Shown in pieces: positions 12,735 through 17,750 of a stretch of DNA of 17,750 bases; within the stretch, counting starts at the first letter, position 1, and each line of letters begins with the position of its first letter. The translations under genes were made by a program, and so were the position numbers. The DNA is from Microgenomates group bacterium (GTDB lineage Bacteria > Patescibacteriota > Microgenomatia > UBA1400 > PJMF01), in the NCBI GenBank assembly GCA_009776965.1, contig WRMU01000011.1:1-17750 (forward strand), in the 5' to 3' direction. The notes under the pieces are model-generated. The model was given only the letters and a program-made list of their open reading frames with translations, did no database searches and had not been told where the DNA came from.

Positions 12735-13962
12735 GGTGGCGGAGCGGATTAATTTGCTGGTTTTATTAATCGTGGTGGGAGTGGTGGCGCTGGGACAGCT
12801 GCAAAGAGTACAATTGACGCCGCAAGTTAGTTTTTATATACATGACGCATTGATTGGAGGGTGGGTGATTTATCATTTGGTGGAGGGGGGCGGGAAGAAA
12901 TTATTAAAGCAAATGAGAGAGTGGGGACGGAAATATAGGAGAATAATTGGAGCGGGAGGAGTAATAATTTTGGCTGGATATATAGGGGCTTTGTTGACTG
13001 GGACTTTAGCGCTAACGGCATTGCTTTATTTGGGGAGACTGGTGGTTTATGGATTGTTTGGTTATTTTTTATGGCAGATAAAATTGCCGCAGAAAAAATA
13101 TTTGTTTCCTTTGTTGGGGGGGTGGTTTTTAATGGGAGGATTAGCGCAGTATATATTGGTGCCGGACATGACTTGGTTGAAGCCGATGGGGTGGGATGAT
13201 CATTATGGGAGGTTGGTGGGGACGTTGTGGGATCCGGCGTTTATAGGGTTGATATTGGTGTGGTTGCTATTGTATTTATTAGAAAAAATTAAGATTAATC
13301 TGATAAGTTTTTCTTTAATAATAATTACCCTAATAGCAATCCTCCTAACTTATTCGAGGTCGAGTTTTTTGGCGCTGGGGGTGGGAGGGGTGGTTCTGGG
13401 GTGGCAGAGGTTTGGCGAGCAAATAAAAAAACATAAAAAGAGGGCGGCGTTGATAGTGGCAGGAGTGGGAGTGGTTTTCGCGGGGATGTTGGCGGCGATT
13501 AATAGAGGAGAGATGGTGTCGACTAATTTACTGCGAAAGGAGTCGATTGAGGTACGACTAGTACATTTGCAAAAATATACTTTTAATTTAGAGCCACATC
13601 AATGGTTGGTGGGGAGAGGGTTGTTTATTACGACTGGAGGATGGGATAGGGAGCGGTATCCGCATCTATTGGATGATGGACAGAGCGTAAAACAAACGGC
13701 GTATATGGGGGATAATATGTTTTTGACAGTGTTAAACTTTACTGGGGTGGGGGGGTTGGGGTTGTTTGTTTATGTATTGGTGAAGGTGATAAAAAAGATG
13801 ATGAGAGAAAAACCAGAACTATTGCCTTTTGTGGCGGCTTGGATGGCGGTGGGGCAATTTAATAATGCTTTGCTGGCACCGTTTGTGGTGGTGACATTTA
13901 TTTTTCTCCCTCCCTCTCAAAGGCCAAACCAAGTTCTCTCCGCCAAGAAAAAGCCTATATAG
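12721..13962 (+). CDS. O-antigen ligase/polymerase (WaaL/Wzy)-like membrane protein
   Basis: 413 aa from ATG 12721; a GTG 39 nt upstream is in frame but deep within the preceding gene. About ten hydrophobic segments are visible, among them INLLVLLIVVGVVALG, RIIGAGGVIILAGYIGALLTG, FIGLILVWLLLYLLE and ISFSLIIITLIAILLTYSRSS. The motif LTYSRSSFLALGVG followed by a large loop containing VRLVHLQ and GRGLF is characteristic of the O-antigen ligase superfamily, which joins or polymerises lipid-linked glycans outside the membrane. It is translationally coupled to the GT4 gene. The C-terminal residues after FIFLPP (SQRPNQVLSAKKKPI) are encoded by a hairpin and look unrelated to the membrane domain, so the end may have been altered by insertion. 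Confidence 0.83.
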   Translation: MSKSRVAERINLLVLLIVVGVVALGQLQRVQLTPQVSFYIHDALIGGWVIYHLVEGGGKKLLKQMREWGRKYRRIIGAGGVIILAGYIGALLTGTLALTALLYLGRLVVYGLFGYFLWQIKLPQKKYLFPLLGGWFLMGGLAQYILVPDMTWLKPMGWDDHYGRLVGTLWDPAFIGLILVWLLLYLLEKIKINLISFSLIIITLIAILLTYSRSSFLALGVGGVVLGWQRFGEQIKKHKKRAALIVAGVGVVFAGMLAAINRGEMVSTNLLRKESIEVRLVHLQKYTFNLEPHQWLVGRGLFITTGGWDRERYPHLLDDGQSVKQTAYMGDNMFLTVLNFTGVGGLGLFVYVLVKVIKKMMREKPELLPFVAAWMAVGQFNNALLAPFVVVTFIFLPPSQRPNQVLSAKKKPI

Positions 13963-13977
13963 GTTTGGCCTATGAGA
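13915..13977. terminator. Hairpin at the convergent junction (possible bidirectional terminator)
   Basis: TCTCAAAGGCCAAACC (13915-13930) and GGTTTGGCCTATGAGA (13962-13977) are inverted repeats of 16 bp with one A-A mismatch around a 31-nt loop. It contains the last codons and TAG stop of the ligase-like gene and precedes the stop of the opposing surface-protein gene at 14002. The + strand has TATTTTATC further on (13994-14003) but no immediate T-tract, so terminator function is inferred from position. Confidence 0.6.
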
Positions 13978-14001
13978 AAGAGCGAGAGTAAGTCTATTTT
14001 A

Positions 14002-17000
14002 TCATATAAACTCAATTTTTTGTACTTGTGTGCTTGGTTCATCTAAAATAGTAAAAACAAGGGTAGTAATTCCAAAAGGAATAGAGACGGGAGAGGAGAG
14101 AGAACCAGAGACAATAATCTCATCAGAGGAGTTGGTGGAGACAGTAATACCTTGGTTAGTGCCAAAAGTAACATTAATCGCTCCCACTTTCCCAATAGTT
14201 AAAGAGAAAGGAGTGTTTCTCATCACAGAAATATAAATCTCAGAAGAAGTGGAGGAAAAAACACTAATCTGGCCAGTATAGTAGGTGGAGGAGGAGACTC
14301 CAGCAGAATCAGTTACTACTAAAGGAAGATTGGTTAATTGGGAAGGAGATAGAGAAGCTAGGGCTGAAACTGCGTCTATTGCCAGCTCCCAGTTTACTGC
14401 CCCACCAGTAGTAGGATAAGTTGGAGATACATAATCTATGCTATCAATAGTAACTTTAATGACAGCTGTTTGACTTAAGTCTGCGTCTGTAAAAGTGCCA
14501 GTAAAAACCAAAGGGGTGTAGGGAGTGACTACATGGTTATGGGTTGGGTCATGGAGAGTAATTTCGGGAGGGCTATTAATATAGTAGGAGATACTTTCTA
14601 CCGCCGAGACATTACCAAGCTTGTCTTTAGTTTGGTAATAGAGGGTATGAGTTTGACTCTGAGCAGTATGACCGGTGGTAGGGATATTAGAGGGAGGAGC
14701 TCCGGCTGTCCATGCGGGGCTGACATCTCCTGAGCTAAAAGCTGTATCCCACTGAGTACGATAGGCATCTAGGCCAATGGTGAGGTCACTACTGGTTAAG
14801 GATATGCCAGTAGGGGCAGTGCAGTAGATGGTGGGGATTCCAGTACATAAAACTCCTCCTACTAAACTAGCTGTATTAGCGGGAGGAATATCATCTAGGT
14901 AGAAGCTTGCTGTTTTATTACCTGAGTAACCATAACCATCATATACTCTGACATAGACAGTGTGGGTGCCATCAGTTAGTCCTACTGGTAGGGTAATGGT
15001 ACCACTCCAGTTCTGGATGCTGCCATCAGCAATTACTGTAGTTAAGTTAGACCAACTCCCTGCGGTACCATCTATTTGATATTGGATGGTTAGAGTTTGG
15101 CCGATGTCTTCGTCCATTGCTGTGCCAGCCAGTACTAAACTGTTAAAACCGGAGACATAGGAGGCGTAGGCGCCGATGTTGGGAGTGCTATTCTCTATGG
15201 TTATGTCAAGATCTCCTAGAATATAAGGATCTGAATAGGTTCCCGCGCCAGAGTAGATAGGGAGGGAGGACTGCAACCACAAGGACGGGACTACTCCTCG
15301 GTCGAAGTAGGTGCTACCACCAAGCGAAGTACTAGCTCCATTAGCGTTGACAACAAACACATTGTTTGCGTTGTTTGACGTCGGACTTCTCAACCAAGGA
15401 TAGCGAGGTCGGGGGTTAGCAGCAGAAGCGATAACTTGGCCATCGGCTACAGAAGTATCATTAAAAAGGCCATAAGAACCTTCTGCGGCCCCAATTCCTC
15501 CAGTGCAATTAGTGCCGAAACGGACATGGCAATAGGTGCCTCCAGCACCATTAGTGATATTGTGTTGAGTATTAGTCCAGTCGTCACGTCCTATTAAACC
15601 TCCTTGCCATTCGGTATAACTAAGTAAACCAATACGAGAAGTCATCATGGGATTCGAGTTAGTGCCGGAAAAAACAAAACTGTTCCCCGAAGTAGAATTG
15701 GGAGTATAAGTGCCGGCTGTCCAAGCGCCTTTAGTGGAACCCCAAGCAGCAGCCGGAATACTAGTAGATAGACTAATAGGCATGATGTCATATCCGTGGA
15801 GGGCAATGGCGGTGGCCTTGGCCACCCCAGCGATATCACTGGGGAGAGCAGCATAAAAATTATCTAAAGTGCGTAGGATATTATAACTGGTCATTTCGGC
15901 AGTAACGTCAGGGCTGATGCAATTGGCGAGAGTTCCATCAGTACTACATTCCGCCAAGACCGAAAGGTTGTTGTGATGGGTGGTGCCCGCCGTCCCCGGA
16001 ACACCTAAGTAGGCCTGATAATTAGGATAGTTTTGCAATGTGTCATAGCGGCAGTCGGCGCTCCCCCACCAACAATAGTTATCTAGAAAGGCCCAGTAAG
16101 TATAACCAGACTTGTTTAGGACTGTACCATCACTATGCCTAGCTTGCATTTGAACAAAGCGAAAAGGGAGCACTGTTGGAGTGGTGGCGGTGCAGTCGGT
16201 CGCGCCAGAAGCACAGTCGAGCATATATGTGTCCTGAGACTGGATAGAAATGACACTGCCAAAGGGAAGGACTGCTAAAGTAGTCTTGAGAGTGGGTATA
16301 AAGTTGAGATCTACCTGAGTGAAAGTTGCAGTTCCTGCGCCGCCAGCCCCGCCGGAAGCGAATGAAGTGATGACTGCATCGCCGCCATCAACATCTGTTG
16401 TGCCGGATATAAATGATGGCCCATGACGATAGAAAACATTGATGCTGCCACCTCCCGAGGAACCCCCGCCGGCCGCATTGCCAGCTGCCAATGGATGAGT
16501 AGCAAAGCCCCCCAACATGCCTTTTGATTCGAGATTGCCATTATTTATAAAGGCCGAGGCATAAATAACTAGTAGGCCGCCAGTTCCGTCTTGGCCTTTA
16601 GCTTCAACCGAGTTTCCTTGACCGACAGTTGTTGGACTAGCCCCGTAGGCCCCATTTGCCCCTGGGTTTCCTGCTCCGCCACCACTAGTCCATCCATTAG
16701 CAGAGGCATCAATACTAATACCCCCCGCTCCGCCAGTGTTGGAACCAGCGTGCCCAGCAAATCCCTCCGTGTCTGGAATAGGAGCACTTGATGCGTGACC
16801 ACCGCCACCGCCGGCTCCTCCTGAGTATGAAGTTGCATTTCCCCCAGCGCCTGATAAGCGACGACGTGATCCGCCCGAACCCCCGCCGCCGAGAGCTCTC
16901 CCGACTGCATTATCACCGCTGTTTCCATCGGCATTAGCTGCGGGACTGTGGACCGGAGCTCCTCCTAGCCCTCCAGTAGCAGGCACTTGTTCAAATGTCC

Positions 17001-17505
17001 CATTGGGGTTTTTCCACAAATGTACATTTTGACCAGCTGCACTCGCCCCTCTGGCGGTCATACTTATCGTCCCATTATTGGTTAACGTGCCTTTCACGAT
17101 TATTGTGAGACCTCTTTTCCTAGTTTGAGGCGTCACAGTAACTCCGGAGTTGATCGTCAAGTTGCCATGATAAATGAGAATGCACATTCTCGCATCGGCT
17201 GTGGGGCTACACAAAGTTGGGCTGGTAGAATAGGTGACATTTTCATAGTAATTATATACTTCCACAGGGTATGTTTCATTAATACTGCCCGACTGGACAT
17301 CTATATTTTGATTACCATCTTCTAATGCATACAGTGCTGCTTGCTGGGCTATGCCCAAAGTAACATCTTGGGCGGAGATAGCTGAGGGGACGAGTAGGCG
17401 AGCCGAAAAGAATAATAGACAGAGGAAAATCCCAAATGGGCGAAGTTTATTGCATAGAAAGATGCTTTTGGGATCTTGAAAGGGTTGTGATGGTAGGCTG
17501 TACAT
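14002..17505 (-). CDS. Large secreted glycine-rich surface protein with DUF6273-like and Ig-like domains
   Basis: 1167 aa. An N-terminal signal peptide has a long n-region, hydrophobic core FGIFLCLLFF (24-33) and probable cleavage after SAISA (45). Residues ~85-325 resemble short beta-helix rungs (LTINSGVTV, LTIIVKGTLTNNGTI, LLVIYASAFINNGNL) broken by a Gly-rich block (about 178-290; GGGGSGGS, GGAGGGGGH), with another Gly-rich stretch at 340-392. Residues ~415-765 look like a DUF6273/C-type-lectin-like domain (IGLLSYTEW, YPWLRSP...NVFVVNANG, GVVPSLWL) with eight Cys, probably disulfides. Ig/cadherin-like modules follow (~775-890 and ~985-1090). No sortase motif or C-terminal membrane anchor is seen. 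A likely role is adhesion or host-cell contact, which is inference. Third-position usage is less G-rich than in the neighbours. Confidence 0.88.
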   Translation of the reverse strand: MYSLPSQPFQDPKSIFLCNKLRPFGIFLCLLFFSARLLVPSAISAQDVTLGIAQQAALYALEDGNQNIDVQSGSINETYPVEVYNYYENVTYSTSPTLCSPTADARMCILIYHGNLTINSGVTVTPQTRKRGLTIIVKGTLTNNGTISMTARGASAAGQNVHLWKNPNGTFEQVPATGGLGGAPVHSPAANADGNSGDNAVGRALGGGGSGGSRRRLSGAGGNATSYSGGAGGGGGHASSAPIPDTEGFAGHAGSNTGGAGGISIDASANGWTSGGGAGNPGANGAYGASPTTVGQGNSVEAKGQDGTGGLLVIYASAFINNGNLESKGMLGGFATHPLAAGNAAGGGSSGGGSINVFYRHGPSFISGTTDVDGGDAVITSFASGGAGGAGTATFTQVDLNFIPTLKTTLAVLPFGSVISIQSQDTYMLDCASGATDCTATTPTVLPFRFVQMQARHSDGTVLNKSGYTYWAFLDNYCWWGSADCRYDTLQNYPNYQAYLGVPGTAGTTHHNNLSVLAECSTDGTLANCISPDVTAEMTSYNILRTLDNFYAALPSDIAGVAKATAIALHGYDIMPISLSTSIPAAAWGSTKGAWTAGTYTPNSTSGNSFVFSGTNSNPMMTSRIGLLSYTEWQGGLIGRDDWTNTQHNITNGAGGTYCHVRFGTNCTGGIGAAEGSYGLFNDTSVADGQVIASAANPRPRYPWLRSPTSNNANNVFVVNANGASTSLGGSTYFDRGVVPSLWLQSSLPIYSGAGTYSDPYILGDLDITIENSTPNIGAYASYVSGFNSLVLAGTAMDEDIGQTLTIQYQIDGTAGSWSNLTTVIADGSIQNWSGTITLPVGLTDGTHTVYVRVYDGYGYSGNKTASFYLDDIPPANTASLVGGVLCTGIPTIYCTAPTGISLTSSDLTIGLDAYRTQWDTAFSSGDVSPAWTAGAPPSNIPTTGHTAQSQTHTLYYQTKDKLGNVSAVESISYYINSPPEITLHDPTHNHVVTPYTPLVFTGTFTDADLSQTAVIKVTIDSIDYVSPTYPTTGGAVNWELAIDAVSALASLSPSQLTNLPLVVTDSAGVSSSTYYTGQISVFSSTSSEIYISVMRNTPFSLTIGKVGAINVTFGTNQGITVSTNSSDEIIVSGSLSSPVSIPFGITTLVFTILDEPSTQVQKIEFI

Positions 17506-17675
17506 AGTGAGTTATGGACCGCCCCATACAAAAGGACAATCCGTTTGCACTCAAAGTATAATCAGGAGATAGAATAATCTACACCCAAAACTGCTTTGGC
17601 GGATTGCCCGTTTCTACAGTTATAAGTGTAGAGAGATACAGCAAAGGACTACCTCTCTTTTATACTTTAAGTGCA
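17506..17675 (-). ncRNA. Structured 5' leader of the surface-protein mRNA
   Basis: With transcription from the promoter at 17682-17709 the leader is about 170 nt and is almost wholly covered by the hairpin 17539-17680. Loop bases CGGATTGCCC (17600-17609, + strand) are complementary, with one G-U, to GGACAATCCG (17534-17543) just outside the stem. This allows a pseudoknot or a switch between two folds near the start codon. No Shine-Dalgarno is seen before ATG 17505. It matches no riboswitch class I know. Confidence 0.45.
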
Positions 17676-17680
17676 AGGAT
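17539..17680. repeat. 142-bp palindromic element upstream of the surface-protein gene
   Basis: ATCCGTTTGCACTCAAAGTA (17539-17558, continuing to 17561) pairs with TTATACTTTAAGTGCAAGGAT (17660-17680) apart from a 2-nt bulge and one mismatch. Inside, TCTACAC/GTGTAGA (17579-17585 and about 17625-17631) and AACTG/CAGTT form nested stems. Its layout resembles the other palindromic elements here but its sequence is different. Confidence 0.65.
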
Positions 17681-17681
17681 A

Positions 17682-17709
17682 AGTATAGAGGAAATGAAAA
17701 AAAATGCAA
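17682..17709 (-). promoter_or_regulatory. -35/-10 promoter of the surface-protein gene
   Basis: On the minus strand TTGCAT (17709-17704), a 16-nt T-rich spacer and TATACT (17687-17682) form a plausible housekeeping promoter with start near 17675. It differs from the extended -10 promoters used by the other genes. Confidence 0.5.
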
Positions 17710-17717
17710 GAGGGGGC

Positions 17718-17750
17718 TTAGGGCTCAGGGGTGGGAGAGGGAGAAGGAGA
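17718..17750 (-). CDS. Partial CDS: C-terminal tail SPSPSPTPEP
   Basis: From the window edge the minus strand reads ten codons, Ser-Pro-Ser-Pro-Ser-Pro-Thr-Pro-Glu-Pro, then TAA (17720-17718). Alternating Pro/Ser tails are common at the ends of surface or membrane proteins. The surface-protein promoter starts just beyond this stop. With only ten codons visible this is tentative. Confidence 0.35.
   Translation of the reverse strand, partial: SPSPSPTPEP

Noticed and set aside
13929..13939. Fragment of the 165-bp element (AAGTTCTCT) in the ligase-gene hairpin
   Set aside because: Only nine bases match a terminal repeat and the surrounding sequence is unrelated; chance is sufficient.
14002..17505. 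Diversity-generating retroelement in this window
   Set aside because: No reverse transcriptase and no template repeat seen; only the lectin-like fold hints at one.
1..17750. UGA recoded as glycine (code 25)
   Set aside because: UGA ends trmD, dnaX, the methyltransferase and the surface protein at the expected positions, and no in-frame UGA interrupts known proteins.
1..17750. CRISPR array, integrase or transposase
   Set aside because: No regularly spaced direct repeats and no such enzyme motifs in any frame.

Overview
The window looks like a piece of a Candidate Phyla Radiation (Patescibacteria) chromosome. This is inferred from gene content and style, not from a marker phylogeny. The signs are: an Elp3 whose cluster motif reads CPGNCLFC, followed by PKSY; a short YbeY; a DnaX without the zinc-knuckle cysteines and split from its tau-like C-terminal domain; compact or abutting genes; and a very large secreted glycine-rich surface protein. 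UGA is a normal stop (trmD, dnaX, the methyltransferase and the surface protein all end in it), so this is not a UGA=Gly lineage. The + strand is G-rich over most of 0.8-13.9 kb whichever way genes point.

Layout. 1-316: the 5' part of an unknown single-pass membrane protein and tRNA-Gln(UUG), both on -. 317-807: a small odd module with hairpins, a tRNA-like relic missing one arm, a terminator-like hairpin and a 70-aa orphan ORF, bounded by a 13-bp direct repeat. 807-3371 (-): a Trm9-like methyltransferase and Elp3, a possible wobble-uridine modification pair, separated by copy 1 of a 165-bp palindromic repeat; Elp3 also carries an in-frame palindromic insert. 3.4-6.6 kb (+): rpsU, typA and an EpmA/GenX-like LysRS paralogue, i.e. 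translation functions. Copy 2 of the 165-bp repeat follows and provides the last codons of a dxs gene (-, to 8362). Next come trmD (+), a hexapeptide acyltransferase (-), and the + operon ybeY-dnaX-tau-like ORF, then a GT4 glycosyltransferase and an O-antigen ligase/polymerase-like membrane protein. 14.0-17.5 kb (-) is a 1167-aa secreted surface protein behind a long structured leader. The right edge holds the last codons of another - strand gene.

Two themes run through the window. (1) Transcription and translation starts: most genes lack a Shine-Dalgarno and several have an extended -10 (TGnTATAAT or close) ending 6-9 nt before the ATG, so their mRNAs should be leaderless or nearly so. rpsU is the exception, with a 12-nt perfect complement to the 16S tail. 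(2) Large palindromic elements: a pair of 95%-identical 165-bp hairpins, one in-frame palindrome in elp3, and different hairpins at the other convergent junctions and in the surface-protein leader. Several of them supply C-terminal codons to neighbouring genes.
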